From: Streptomyces sp. STR69
Lineage (GTDB): Bacteria; Actinomycetota; Actinomycetes; Streptomycetales; Streptomycetaceae
Assembly (NCBI RefSeq): GCF_024519455.1
Contig: NZ_JALJRY010000007.1
Coordinates: 347,638 to 403,546 of the forward strand
Reading direction: 5' to 3'
Length of the DNA: 55,909 nt
The notes below the pieces were generated by a model. The model saw nothing but the letters and a program-made list of their open reading frames with translations, ran no database searches and was not told the DNA's origin. A program made the translations under genes and the position numbers. Within the stretch, counting starts at the first letter, position 1. Each line of letters begins with the position of its first letter. Shown here piece by piece: positions 16,088 to 24,938 of this stretch.

Positions 16088-17238
16088 GTGTGACGGCAGC
16101 ACAGGGATTCACGGCCGCGGGCATCGCCGCCGGAATCAAGGAGAACGGCAACCCGGACCTGGCCCTCGTGGTCAACACCGGGCCCCGCCTCGCCGCCGCG
16201 GGCGTCTTCACCTCCAACCGCGTCAAAGCCGCGCCGGTGCTGTGGTCCGAGCAGGTGCTGAAGGGCGGACAGGTCTCCGCCGTGATCCTCAACTCCGGTG
16301 GCGCCAACGCCTGTACGGGACCGAAGGGCTTCCAGGACACGCACGCCACGGCCGAGAAGGTCGCCGACACTCTCGGGCTGAACGCGGCCGAGGTCGCCGT
16401 CGCCTCCACCGGTCTCATCGGGCTGCTGCTGCCGATGGACAAGCTGCTCGCGGGAGTTGAGACAGCCGCCGGTCAACTCTCCCCGCACGGGGGCGAGAAG
16501 GCCGCCATCGCCATCAAGACCACGGACTCCGTCCACAAGACCGCCGTCGTGACCACCGAGGGCGGCTGGACCGTCGGCGGTATGGCCAAGGGCGCCGGCA
16601 TGCTCGCCCCCGGGCTCGCCACCATGCTCGTCGTCCTCACCACCGACGCCGACGTCGAGACCGACGTACTGGACAAGGCACTTCGGGCCGCCACCCGCAC
16701 CACCTTCGACCGGGTCGACTCCGACGGCTGCATGTCCACCAACGACACCGTGCTGCTGCTCGCCTCCGGAGCCTCCCGAGTCACCCCGGAGTACGCCGAG
16801 TTCTCCGAAGCCGTCCGCGCCGTCTGCGACGACCTCGGTCAGCAGCTGATCCGGGACGCCGAGGGCGCCAGCAAGGACATCAGGATCGAGGTCGTCAACG
16901 CGGCGAGCGAGGACGACGCCGTCGAGGTGGGGCGTTCCATCGCCCGCAACAACCTCCTCAAGTGCGCGATCCACGGTGAAGACCCCAACTGGGGACGGGT
17001 GTTGTCCGCGATCGGCACGACGAAGGCGGCCTTCGAGCCGGATCGGCTCAATGTCGCCATCAACGGCGTCTGGGTGTGCAAGAGCGGCGGAGTCGGCGAG
17101 GACCGCGACAAGGTCGACATGCGCTACCGCGAGGTGCACATCGTCGCCGACCTGGCCGCCGGGTCCGAGACCGCGACGATCTGGACCAACGACCTGACCG
17201 CCGACTACGTCCACGAGAACAGCGCGTACTCGTCATGA
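16084..17238 (+). CDS. argJ: Bifunctional glutamate N-acetyltransferase/amino-acid acetyltransferase
   Basis: ArgJ transfers the acetyl group from N-acetylornithine to glutamate, recycling it, and in the bifunctional form also uses acetyl-CoA. It has 384 residues. The precursor cuts itself between Ala and Thr: GMAKGAGMLAPGLATML holds the site, and T180 becomes the nucleophile of the beta chain. The C-terminus has NPNWGRV-like HGEDPNWGRVLSA. I take the GTG at 16084, which overlaps the argC stop by four bases; the frame is open further upstream only inside argC. Its own stop overlaps the argB ATG in ATGA. Confidence 0.98.
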   Translation: MSVTAAQGFTAAGIAAGIKENGNPDLALVVNTGPRLAAAGVFTSNRVKAAPVLWSEQVLKGGQVSAVILNSGGANACTGPKGFQDTHATAEKVADTLGLNAAEVAVASTGLIGLLLPMDKLLAGVETAAGQLSPHGGEKAAIAIKTTDSVHKTAVVTTEGGWTVGGMAKGAGMLAPGLATMLVVLTTDADVETDVLDKALRAATRTTFDRVDSDGCMSTNDTVLLLASGASRVTPEYAEFSEAVRAVCDDLGQQLIRDAEGASKDIRIEVVNAASEDDAVEVGRSIARNNLLKCAIHGEDPNWGRVLSAIGTTKAAFEPDRLNVAINGVWVCKSGGVGEDRDKVDMRYREVHIVADLAAGSETATIWTNDLTADYVHENSAYSS

Positions 17239-18143
17239 GCACTACTCGCAAGCACACCGCGCTGCCCAAGGCGCAGATCCTCATCGAGGCGCTGCCCTGG
17301 CTGACCCGGCACAACGGCAAGACCGTCGTCATCAAGTTCGGCGGCAACGCCATGATCGACGAGGACCTGAAGGCCGCGTTCGCCCAGGACGTCGTGTTCC
17401 TGCACCACGCGGGCCTCAAGCCCGTCGTCGTGCACGGCGGCGGCCCGCAGATCAGCGCCGCCCTCGACAAGCACGGCATCGTCAGCGAGTTCAAGGCCGG
17501 CCTGCGCGTCACCACCGAGGACGCCATGGACGTCGTACGGATGGTGCTCGCGGGCCAGGTCCAGCGCGAGTTGGTCGGGCTGCTCAACCAACACGGGCCG
17601 CTCGCCATCGGGTTGACCGGCGAGGACGCGCACACCATCACCGCCACCAAGCATCTGCCCGAGATCGACGGGGAGTTGGTCGACATCGGGCGGGTGGGCG
17701 AGATCACCGCCATCGACACCGGCGCGATCGAGGCACTGCTCGCCGACGGCCGTATCCCGGTCGTCTCGTCGATCGCGAGGAGCGAGGACGACGGACATGT
17801 CTACAACGTCAATGCTGATACGGCGGCTGCGGCACTCGCTGCCGCGCTGGGCGCCGAGACCCTCATGGTCCTCACGGACGTCGAGGGCCTCTACGAGGAC
17901 TGGCCCCACAGCGACGAGGTGATCAGCCGCCTCACCGCTTCCCAACTGGAGAAGCTGCTCCCGGAGTTGAGCTCCGGGATGGTGCCGAAGATGGAGGGCT
18001 GTCTGCACGCCGTCCGCAACGGCGTGACCACCGCCCGCGTCATCGACGGGCGGGTCCAGCACTCGATCCTGCTGGAGATCTTCACCGACGAGGGCATCGG
18101 CACGATGGTCGTGCCCGACGAGAAGCAGGGGGATGCCGAATGA
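17235..18143 (+). CDS. argB: Acetylglutamate kinase
   Basis: Phosphorylates N-acetylglutamate, the usual arginine-inhibited control point. It has 302 residues. Amino-acid kinase fold motifs are complete: VVIKFGGNAM near the start for phosphate binding, VVHGGGPQISAAL for substrate, NVNADTAAAALAAALG, and VLTDVEGLYEDWP. The N-terminal helix (KAQILIEALPWLTRHNGKT) is the extension found in hexameric, arginine-sensitive forms, so feedback inhibition is likely. Start and stop both overlap neighbours in ATGA. Confidence 0.98.
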   Translation: MSTTRKHTALPKAQILIEALPWLTRHNGKTVVIKFGGNAMIDEDLKAAFAQDVVFLHHAGLKPVVVHGGGPQISAALDKHGIVSEFKAGLRVTTEDAMDVVRMVLAGQVQRELVGLLNQHGPLAIGLTGEDAHTITATKHLPEIDGELVDIGRVGEITAIDTGAIEALLADGRIPVVSSIARSEDDGHVYNVNADTAAAALAAALGAETLMVLTDVEGLYEDWPHSDEVISRLTASQLEKLLPELSSGMVPKMEGCLHAVRNGVTTARVIDGRVQHSILLEIFTDEGIGTMVVPDEKQGDAE

Positions 18144-19336
18144 GCGAGACCGGGACGAACGCAGCGCTGACCCAGCGGTGGCAGGGGTCGCTCATGAACA
18201 ACTACGGCACCCCGAAGCTCCCTCTCGTCCGCGGTGCGGGCGCCAGGCTCTGGGACGCCGAGGGCAACGAGTACACCGACTTCGTCGGCGGTATCGCGGT
18301 CAACGCGCTCGGCCACGCCCACCCGGCCATCGTCGAGGCCGTGAGCAGGCAGATCGCCGAACTCGGCCATGTCTCCAACCTGTTCATCGCCGAACCGCCC
18401 GTCGCCCTCGCCGAACGGCTGCTGGAGCGCTTCGGCCGGGACGGCAAGGTTTTCTTCTGCAACTCGGGCGCCGAGGCCAACGAAGGCGCCTTCAAGATCG
18501 GCCGGTTGACGGGCCGTCAGCACATGGTCGCCACGCAAGGCGGCTTCCACGGCCGGACGATGGGCTCCCTCGCCCTCACCGGGCAGCCCGGCAAGCGGGA
18601 GCCGTTCCTGCCGCTGCCCGGCGATGTCACCCATGTGCCCTACGGTGACGCGCAGGCCCTCGCCGCCGCCGTCACCGACGACACCGCGCTCGTCATCATC
18701 GAGCCCATCCAGGGCGAGAACGGGGTCGTCGTACCACCCGCCGGATATCTCAAGGCGGCCCGCGCGATCACCGCCGCGCACGGCGCGCTGCTCGTCCTGG
18801 ACGAGGTGCAGACCGGAATCGGCCGTACCGGGCACTGGTTCGAGTACCAGGCCCACGAAGGCGTCCTGCCCGATGTAGTGACGCTCGCGAAGGGACTCGG
18901 CGGCGGGCTGCCGCTCGGCGCCACCGTCGCCTTCGGACGCGCCGCCGACCTGCTCCAGCCGGGCCAGCACGGCACGACGTTCGGCGGCAACCCGGTCGCC
19001 TGCGCCGCGGGTCTCGCCGTACTCGACACGATCGAGGCCGAGGGCCTGCTCGACAACGTGAAGCGGCAGAGCGAGAAGCTGCGGGACGGAATCGAGTCGC
19101 TGGGCCATCCGTTGATCGATTATGTCCGGGGTGCGGGCCTCCTCCTGGGTATCGTGCTCACCGAGCCGCTCGCGCCCCAGGTGCAACAGGCGGCTCAGGA
19201 CGCCGGTTTCCTGGTCAACGCGCCCGCTCCCGATGTCGTACGGCTGATGCCGCCGCTGAACCTCGGCGACGACGAGACGGACGCGTTCCTCCGGGTGCTG
19301 CCCGGTGTCCTGGACGTGGCCAAGGGGGACGGATGA
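18140..19336 (+). CDS. argD: Acetylornithine aminotransferase
   Basis: PLP enzyme that converts N-acetylglutamate semialdehyde to N-acetylornithine; members may also act in lysine synthesis. It has 398 residues. Class III aminotransferase motifs are present: FVGGIAVNALGHAHP, FFCNSGAEANEGAFKI, LVLDEVQTGIGRTG, and the PLP lysine K251 in TLAKGLGGGLPLGA. TFGGNPVACAAGLAVL follows. Its ATG overlaps the argB stop. It is followed by argR after about 20 bases. Confidence 0.98.
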   Translation: MSETGTNAALTQRWQGSLMNNYGTPKLPLVRGAGARLWDAEGNEYTDFVGGIAVNALGHAHPAIVEAVSRQIAELGHVSNLFIAEPPVALAERLLERFGRDGKVFFCNSGAEANEGAFKIGRLTGRQHMVATQGGFHGRTMGSLALTGQPGKREPFLPLPGDVTHVPYGDAQALAAAVTDDTALVIIEPIQGENGVVVPPAGYLKAARAITAAHGALLVLDEVQTGIGRTGHWFEYQAHEGVLPDVVTLAKGLGGGLPLGATVAFGRAADLLQPGQHGTTFGGNPVACAAGLAVLDTIEAEGLLDNVKRQSEKLRDGIESLGHPLIDYVRGAGLLLGIVLTEPLAPQVQQAAQDAGFLVNAPAPDVVRLMPPLNLGDDETDAFLRVLPGVLDVAKGDG

Positions 19337-19355
19337 TCCGGAGAATGAGTCGACG

Positions 19356-19895
19356 ATGAGTCAGGCGCAGGAGCACGACCACCCCGCGGGGCCGGCCGTG
19401 CCGCAGACCCGCACCGCCCGCCACCGCCGGATCGTGGACATCCTCAACCGGCAACCGGTGCGCTCCCAGAGCCAGTTGGCGAAGCTGCTGTCCGACGACG
19501 GGCTGAGCGTCACCCAGGCGACGCTCTCCCGGGACCTGGACGAGCTGAACGCGGTGAAGATCCGCAACAACGACGGCGACCTCATCTACGCGGTACCGAG
19601 CGAGGGCGGCTTCCGCACCCCGCGGGTGCCGCTGGGGGAGTCGGCGAAGGAGGAGCGGATGCGGCGGCTCTCCTCCGAGCTGCTGATCTCCGCGGAGGCC
19701 TCCGCCAACCTCGTGGTCCTGCGCACCCCGCCGGGCGCCGCCCAGTTCCTCGCCTCGGCGATCGACCAGGCGGAACTGCAGGACATCCTCGGCACCATCG
19801 CCGGCGACGACACGCTCCTGCTGATCAGCCGGGACCCGCTCGGCGGACAGGCCCTCGCGGACCATCTGCTGCGGCTGGCGCAGAACGACCACTGA
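19356..19895 (+). CDS. argR: Arginine repressor
   Basis: A 179-residue arginine-dependent DNA-binding hexamer that represses arg promoters. The N-terminal winged helix covers about 20-88 (RHRRIVDILNRQPVRSQSQL, LSVTQATLSRDLDELNAVKI). The C-terminal domain binds arginine and oligomerises (VVLRTPPGAAQFLASAIDQ, ILGTIAGDDTLLLISRDP). Being last in the operon it feeds back on itself. The only in-frame ATG near the domain start is 19356; GGAG lies a little far upstream, so coupling to argD may help. Likely targets in this window are the argC and argH promoters. A strong terminator follows. Confidence 0.97.
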   Translation: MSQAQEHDHPAGPAVPQTRTARHRRIVDILNRQPVRSQSQLAKLLSDDGLSVTQATLSRDLDELNAVKIRNNDGDLIYAVPSEGGFRTPRVPLGESAKEERMRRLSSELLISAEASANLVVLRTPPGAAQFLASAIDQAELQDILGTIAGDDTLLLISRDPLGGQALADHLLRLAQNDH

Positions 19896-19920
19896 CGTAC
19901 CCGTACGACCGACGGGCTAC

Positions 19921-19962
19921 GAGTCGGGGGCGCACCGGAGAATTCCGGTGCGCCCCCGACTC
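19921..19962. terminator. Bidirectional hairpin terminator between argR and apbE
   Basis: A perfect 19-bp inverted repeat (left arm begins GAGTCGGGGGCGCACC, 19921-19939; right arm 19944-19962) with a four-base loop. It separates the arg operon from the convergent flavin operon. No long T run follows on either side. Confidence 0.85.
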
Positions 19963-19974
19963 GCATGGGGATCC

Positions 19975-20778
19975 CTACCCGAGGCGGCCCGCCAGTCCGC
20001 CCGTGCAGCGCACTTCGTCGCCTGCCGTGATGAGCAGGGCTTCCACGTCCGGGAGTGATTCCAGCCAGGCCAGGCCCTCCCGTGAGCCCATCGCGAACGC
20101 GGCCGTGGCCCAGCAGTCGGCCCAGGTGAGGCGGGGTGCCACCACGGTGACGGCGACCAGGTCGGTCACCGCGGACTTGCCGGTGGACGGGTCCACGATG
20201 TGAGCCCCGCGCTCCGCCGTACCCGAGGTCGCGACCGCCAGTTCGTCGGTGCCCGCCGCGGAGATCACGGCCGCGAGACCGCCCGGGCGGAGCGGGTCGG
20301 AGACGCCGACGCGCCAGGGCCGGTGCGGTCCAGGGGTGCCGAACATCTGGACGTCGCCGCCGCCGTTCACGCTGACCCCGCTCACCCCGGCCGCCGTCGC
20401 GATCAGCTCGGCCGCCCGCTCGGTCGCCCAGCCCTTCACGATGCCGGTCGGGTCGAGACGCCCCTCGTAGTTCGTGCTGAACCATCCGGAGCTGACCCGC
20501 TCCGCCTCGGCGCCCAGCTCCAGCACCTCGGCGACCTCGGCGTCGCACTCCGCCACGGTCAGCTCACCGCGGGCCAGCCGGGAGACCTGGCTGTCGTCGC
20601 GGTAGGTGCTGAACACCTCGTTGACCCGGTGCAGTTGGGCGACCGCCTGCTCCAGTACCGCCTGGACGGCCTCGGGCTCCCCGCCGCGGATGTCGAAGGA
20701 GAACACCGTCCCCATGACCTCCTCGGCGTGCCGCAGCGCGGCGGGAGCCTCCGCGGGATCGGTCACCGTGTCAGCCAC
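19975..20778 (-). CDS. apbE: FAD:protein FMN transferase (ApbE family)
   Basis: ApbE attaches FMN from FAD to a Thr/Ser of extracytoplasmic flavoproteins. It has 267 residues from the GTG that overlaps the stop of the upstream FMN-binding gene by eight bases. Family motifs are EEVMGTVFSFDI at the start, LDPTGIVKGWATERAAEL, VSVNGGGDVQMFG and the C-terminal TWADCWATAAFAMG. No signal peptide is obvious, as in actinobacterial relatives thought to work at the membrane. It is the last gene of a five-gene operon whose two FMN-binding proteins are its evident substrates. Confidence 0.93.
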   Translation of the reverse strand: MADTVTDPAEAPAALRHAEEVMGTVFSFDIRGGEPEAVQAVLEQAVAQLHRVNEVFSTYRDDSQVSRLARGELTVAECDAEVAEVLELGAEAERVSSGWFSTNYEGRLDPTGIVKGWATERAAELIATAAGVSGVSVNGGGDVQMFGTPGPHRPWRVGVSDPLRPGGLAAVISAAGTDELAVATSGTAERGAHIVDPSTGKSAVTDLVAVTVVAPRLTWADCWATAAFAMGSREGLAWLESLPDVEALLITAGDEVRCTGGLAGRLG

Positions 20779-21547
20779 CGGCCTTGTCCAGTGCCGACTG
20801 CAGGGACTGCTTGTAACCGCCGCTCGTGTACGTGGCACTCGACACGGAGTCGATGTTCGCGTTCCCGGCCGCCACGGCCTCCTGGTTGAGCTTGGGGATC
20901 GCCAGCGCCGTCTTCTGGTCGCTGGTGCCGCCGCTCGGGGCCTGCACCGCCTCGGCCTTGGTGATCTTGCCGTTCGCGACCGTGATCCGGACCTGGACCG
21001 GCCCGTACATGGTCGTCGCCACATTGCCGGTGACGGTCTTGGCCTGCGCGGCGGGCGCCGCGGCTGCCGAACTCTGGGACGGGGCCGCCGAGTTCGCGGC
21101 CTTCATCTTGTCGATGGCCGACTGCAGGGACTTCTTGTAGCCGCCGCTGGTGTACGTCGCCCCGGTCACGGAGGTGATGTCCGCGCTCTGCGTGGCGACC
21201 ACCTCCTGGTTGAGCTTGGGGACGGACAGCGCGGTCTTCTGGTCGCTGGTGCCGCCGTGCGGCGCCTGGACGGCCTCCGCCTTGGTGATCTTCCCGTTGG
21301 CGACCGTCAGGCGCACCTGGACGACCCCGTACTCGGTCTGGGTGGCGGTGCCGGTGACCGTCGAGGTCCCGGCCGCCGCGGTACCGCCCTGGGGCGATTC
21401 CTGCGCGGCGGCGGCTCCCTGGGCCGCCCCCTGCGCGGACGCCGAGGAGGAGTCGGTCGCCGGCTTCAGGGAGAGCAGCAGAACGATCCCGGACACGGTG
21501 GCGGCGCTCGCGAGCAGAACACGCCGGATGGGGTGGCTCTTCTTCAT
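20771..21547 (-). CDS. Secreted/anchored FMN-binding protein with two FMN-binding domains
   Basis: A 258-residue protein. An N-terminal hydrophobic segment (HPIRRVLLASAATVSGIVLLL) exports and probably anchors it, followed by an Ala/Gly/Gln-rich linker. FMN-binding domains lie at about 62-142 and 172-255 and are close copies of each other. The flavinylation motifs are TSVTGATYT (acceptor T131) and DSVSSATYT (acceptor T239). In the first the usual leading Asp is Thr, and in the second the Gly is Ser. AGGAG sits about 5 bases before the ATG. It lies between the second reductase gene and apbE, so electrons probably pass from the membrane flavoprotein to its covalent FMNs. Confidence 0.9.
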   Translation of the reverse strand: MKKSHPIRRVLLASAATVSGIVLLLSLKPATDSSSASAQGAAQGAAAAQESPQGGTAAAGTSTVTGTATQTEYGVVQVRLTVANGKITKAEAVQAPHGGTSDQKTALSVPKLNQEVVATQSADITSVTGATYTSGGYKKSLQSAIDKMKAANSAAPSQSSAAAAPAAQAKTVTGNVATTMYGPVQVRITVANGKITKAEAVQAPSGGTSDQKTALAIPKLNQEAVAAGNANIDSVSSATYTSGGYKQSLQSALDKAGG

Positions 21548-21566
21548 TGCTCCTGACTCCCGTCGC

Positions 21567-22949
21567 TCACATCTCGAACGACTCGTGATGGATACGGCGG
21601 GCGGGGACCCCCGCGCCGCGCAGTGCTTCGTAGACCGACTGCGCGAAGCCGGGAGGCCCGCACATGAAGACGTCGTGGTTGTCGATGTCGGGCAGCTTCC
21701 GGCGCAGCGAGTCCGCCGAGATGTCGGGGCGCTCACCGTCGGGGCTGTTGACCGCGTACATCAGGCGGGCGCCGCGCTCGTCGGCGATCTTCGCCAGCTC
21801 GTCCCACAGCGCCAGGTCCTGAGTGGTGTTGGCCCGGTAGAGCAGCGTGATGTCGCCGGCCGCGCCGGGCAGCGTCTCGAACAGGGCCCGCATCGGCGTG
21901 ATGCCGACGCCGCCCGCGACCAGCAGCACCTTGCCGCGGGTGCGCCGCTGCGAGGTCATCGCGCCGTACGGGCCCTCGGCCCACACCTTCATGCCGGGCC
22001 GCAGTTCGCGCAGCCGGGCGCTGTGGTCGCCGATCGCCTTGACCGTGATCCGCAGCATGTTCGGACGCGGCGCCGCCGACAGCGAGTACGGGTGCGAGCT
22101 GAACCGCATCCCCGGCGCGAGGAACCGCCACCGGAAGAACTGTCCGGCCTCCGCGCCCATCCGGTGCAGCTTCCGCCCGCCGATGAGCACGGACACGATG
22201 CCGGGCGTCTCCTCGATGACCGCCTCGACGTACATCCGGTGGCGGAGGTTGAGCCGGATCGGGGTGAGGATCCGGTACCAGACCACCAGCGCGGTCACCG
22301 TGCCGTACAGGCCGTACCAGACGGTCTTGGCGATCGGCGTCAGCGCGAAGTCGTTGCCGGTGGTGATCTGGTGCCAGAAGGTCAGGAACACCGCGCCGTA
22401 CGTCAGCAGGTGCACGTGGTACCAGGTGTCGTACGGCAGCCGGCGGCGGACGGCGCCGATCGAGGAGAGGCCGATGAGCAGGAACAGCCCGGTGCCGATG
22501 GCGGCCTTGCCCATGTCGGGCAGCTGGTTCACCGAGTCGATGGTCTGCTGGACGATGTCGCTCAGCGTCTTGCCCGCCTGGAGGGCGTAGCCCCACATGA
22601 TGAGGAAGACGTGCGCGAAGACCAGACAGAGCGTGTACCGGCCGCTCATCGCGTGCCAGCGGGCGACCCGGTCCGAGCCGACCCGCCGCTCCAGGGCGGG
22701 CACCCGGGCCATCTGGAGCACGACGAGTGCCATCAGATAGCCCGCCAACAGACCGGTGATTCGGCCCGCGTTGAGGATCTTGCCGTTCTGGTCGGCGATG
22801 GACGGCGTGTTGTGCCACCACAGCCACAGCACCCCGACCGCTCCCGCCCAGACGGCGAGCAGCAGCAGGGTCGCTGGGGAGCGGCGCGGGCGGATGCGGC
22901 GCATCGTCTGTCGGCGGGCGGCACGTCCGCCTGCGAGCGTGGTGGTCAC
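21567..22949 (-). CDS. Ferric-reductase-like membrane flavo-oxidoreductase (copy 2)
   Basis: A 460-residue membrane oxidoreductase. About six transmembrane segments occupy residues 25-230 with histidines in ARWHAMSGRYT, FAHVFLIMW, and YHVHLLTYGAVFLTFWHQ, the layout of heme-binding ferric_reduct domains. A cytosolic FAD/NAD(P) half follows: HPYSLSAAP for FAD, GGVGITPMRALFE for NAD(P), and MCGPPGFAQ near the end. The C-terminus IHHESFEM matches that of copy 1. GTG start with GGAGG. It would move electrons from NAD(P)H across the membrane to the FMN-binding partner encoded 20 bases downstream. Confidence 0.9.
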   Translation of the reverse strand: MTTTLAGGRAARRQTMRRIRPRRSPATLLLLAVWAGAVGVLWLWWHNTPSIADQNGKILNAGRITGLLAGYLMALVVLQMARVPALERRVGSDRVARWHAMSGRYTLCLVFAHVFLIMWGYALQAGKTLSDIVQQTIDSVNQLPDMGKAAIGTGLFLLIGLSSIGAVRRRLPYDTWYHVHLLTYGAVFLTFWHQITTGNDFALTPIAKTVWYGLYGTVTALVVWYRILTPIRLNLRHRMYVEAVIEETPGIVSVLIGGRKLHRMGAEAGQFFRWRFLAPGMRFSSHPYSLSAAPRPNMLRITVKAIGDHSARLRELRPGMKVWAEGPYGAMTSQRRTRGKVLLVAGGVGITPMRALFETLPGAAGDITLLYRANTTQDLALWDELAKIADERGARLMYAVNSPDGERPDISADSLRRKLPDIDNHDVFMCGPPGFAQSVYEALRGAGVPARRIHHESFEM

Positions 22950-23026
22950 GGTTCCTCCGTGGACGGGGCACAAGGGGGGTGGCGTGGCCCCTTGGCCCTG
23001 AAGTACGTGCCGTGGAGGCTGTGCGT

Positions 23027-23533
23027 TCAGAGTCCCGCGGAGTCCAGTGCGGACTGGAGTGACTGGCGGTAACCGTCACTTGTGTACGTGGCCCCCGACA
23101 CCGTGTCGATCTTCGCGCTCTGTGCGGCCAGCGCCTCGCTCTTCAACTGGGGCAGGGCATAGGAGTTGATCTCCTGGTCGCGCGGATTGTCCGACGGCGA
23201 CTGGACCGCGGTGACATCGGTGATCTTGCCGTTCGTCACGGTGATCTTCACCTGGACGGGTCCCCAACGCGTCTGCACGGTGTCGCCGGTGACGGTCTTC
23301 GTGCCGGTGGTGGTCGAACCACCCGACCCGGTACCGGAGTTGGAACCTGAGCCGGAGGAACTGGAGCCGGAGGAACTGGAGCCGGAGGAGCTGGAGCTGG
23401 TGGGCGCGGGCGCCGCCGTCACCTCGGGCGCCGTGTGCGGCTTCAGCGCGAGCAGCATCACCAGGCCCGACGCGGTGACGGCGCTCGCCAGCACGATCCG
23501 GCGCAGCGGACTGTTCTTCTTCAACGGATGCAC
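23027..23533 (-). CDS. Secreted FMN-binding protein, single domain with Ser/Gly linker
   Basis: A 168-residue protein with an N-terminal membrane or signal segment (RRIVLASAVTASGLVMLLAL), a Ser/Gly linker at about 45-72, and one FMN-binding domain at 80-167. The flavinylation motif is DTVSGATYT with D143 and acceptor T149, matching the consensus fully. The GTG start lies eight bases after the stop of copy 1 of the reductase, behind a GAGG. The alternative start further upstream would overlap that gene. It is the likely electron acceptor for that reductase and a substrate of ApbE. Confidence 0.9.
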   Translation of the reverse strand: MHPLKKNSPLRRIVLASAVTASGLVMLLALKPHTAPEVTAAPAPTSSSSSGSSSSGSSSSGSGSNSGTGSGGSTTTGTKTVTGDTVQTRWGPVQVKITVTNGKITDVTAVQSPSDNPRDQEINSYALPQLKSEALAAQSAKIDTVSGATYTSDGYRQSLQSALDSAGL

Positions 23534-23540
23534 GACTGCC

Positions 23541-24893
23541 TCACAGCTCGAACGACTCGTGGTGGATACGGCGGTCCGGCACACCTGCGGCGGACAGCGC
23601 CCCGTACAGCTCCTGGGCGAAGGCGTGCGGACCGCAGATGTACACGTCGTGCCCGGCGAGATCGGGCACGGCCTCGCGCAGGGACGCGGCGGTCAGCATC
23701 GGCCGCTGCCCCTGCGGCCCGTTGAGCGCGTACAGCACCTTCGCGCCGCGCCACTGCGCGATGGCCTCCAACTCGCCGCCCAGTGCCAGGTCTTCGGCCG
23801 TACGCGCCCGGTACAGCAGCGTCACCTCGCCGGGCAGCGTCTCGAACAGCGCCCGCAGCGGGGTGATCCCGACCCCGGCCGCGATCAGCAGCGACTTGTG
23901 CGCGGTGCGCCGGTCCGCGGTCATCGCGCCGTACGGTCCCTCCGCCCACACCCGGGCACCCGGCCGCAGCAGCGGCACCGCCGCGCTGTGGTCACCGAGC
24001 GCCTTGACCGTGATCCGCAGCAGGTCCCGGCGGGGCGGCGCCGACAGCGAGTACGGCGTCGACGCCCAGCCCATGCCCTCGCCGAAGAACCGCCAGCGGA
24101 AGAACTGCCCTGCCTGCGCGCCGAGTTCGTCGACATGCCGCCCTCGTACGACGACGGAGTACACGCCCGGCGCCTCCTTGTGCACGGACTCGACCCGCAG
24201 TCGGTGCCGCAGGTTGAGCCGCACCGGGGCGAGGATCCGGTACCAGAGGACGAGGGCCGCGACACCGAGGTACAGGCCGTACCAGGCTGCCGTCGCCCCG
24301 GCGTGGCCGTTGAACTCGTTGCCCAGGCTCAGTTGGTGGAAGAAGGCGAGGAACACGGCGGCATACGTGAGGAGATGGACGTAGTACCAGAACTCGTAGC
24401 TCAGCCTGCGGCGCGCGGCGCGGGCCGAGGTGATGCCGACCGCGAACAGGATGACCGCGCCGAACGTGCCCTTGAGCATGTCCGGGTAGTCCAGGACCAC
24501 CGTGACCGTCTCGTGCACGATCGAGGCGCGGTCCTGGGCGGCGTAACCGAACAGGATGAACACGACGTGCACGACCAGCAGGCAGATCGTGTAGCGGCCG
24601 GCCATCGCGTGCCAGCGCGCCACCCGGTCCGAGCCGATCCGCCGCTCCAGCAGCGGCACCCGCGCCATCAGTCCCACGAGCACCGCGCAGGCGTACCCGC
24701 ACAGCAGCCCGGCGATCCGCCCGACCCCGGTCAGCCAGCCCGCGGCCCCGACGACCGAGCCGGTGTCCGCCCACCAGAGGGCGACCGAGGCCGCAGCTCC
24801 GGCCCACAGCAGGGCGAGTACCGGGCCAGCCGGCGAGCGCAGGGGAACCGGCGCCACGGGCGGCGCCTTCCGCTGCTCGTACACGGTGGTCAT
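23541..24893 (-). CDS. Ferric-reductase-like membrane flavo-oxidoreductase (copy 1)
   Basis: A 450-residue paralog of the 21567-22949 gene with the same order of parts: six membrane segments with histidines in ARWHAMAGRYT, VVHVVFILFG and YVHLLTYAAVFLAFFHQ; FAD motif TPYSLSAPP; NAD(P) motif AGVGITPLRALFE; ICGPHAFAQ; C-terminus IHHESFEL. AAAGGA precedes the ATG. It heads the operon reductase-FMN protein-reductase-FMN protein-apbE and starts next to the heptamer cluster shared with the divergent two-component system. Physiological acceptor not determinable. Confidence 0.9.
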   Translation of the reverse strand: MTTVYEQRKAPPVAPVPLRSPAGPVLALLWAGAAASVALWWADTGSVVGAAGWLTGVGRIAGLLCGYACAVLVGLMARVPLLERRIGSDRVARWHAMAGRYTICLLVVHVVFILFGYAAQDRASIVHETVTVVLDYPDMLKGTFGAVILFAVGITSARAARRRLSYEFWYYVHLLTYAAVFLAFFHQLSLGNEFNGHAGATAAWYGLYLGVAALVLWYRILAPVRLNLRHRLRVESVHKEAPGVYSVVVRGRHVDELGAQAGQFFRWRFFGEGMGWASTPYSLSAPPRRDLLRITVKALGDHSAAVPLLRPGARVWAEGPYGAMTADRRTAHKSLLIAAGVGITPLRALFETLPGEVTLLYRARTAEDLALGGELEAIAQWRGAKVLYALNGPQGQRPMLTAASLREAVPDLAGHDVYICGPHAFAQELYGALSAAGVPDRRIHHESFEL

Positions 24894-24938
24894 GTGTGCG
24901 TCCTTTCACCTGTCCTCCATGCACTGTGCGGGCACAAC

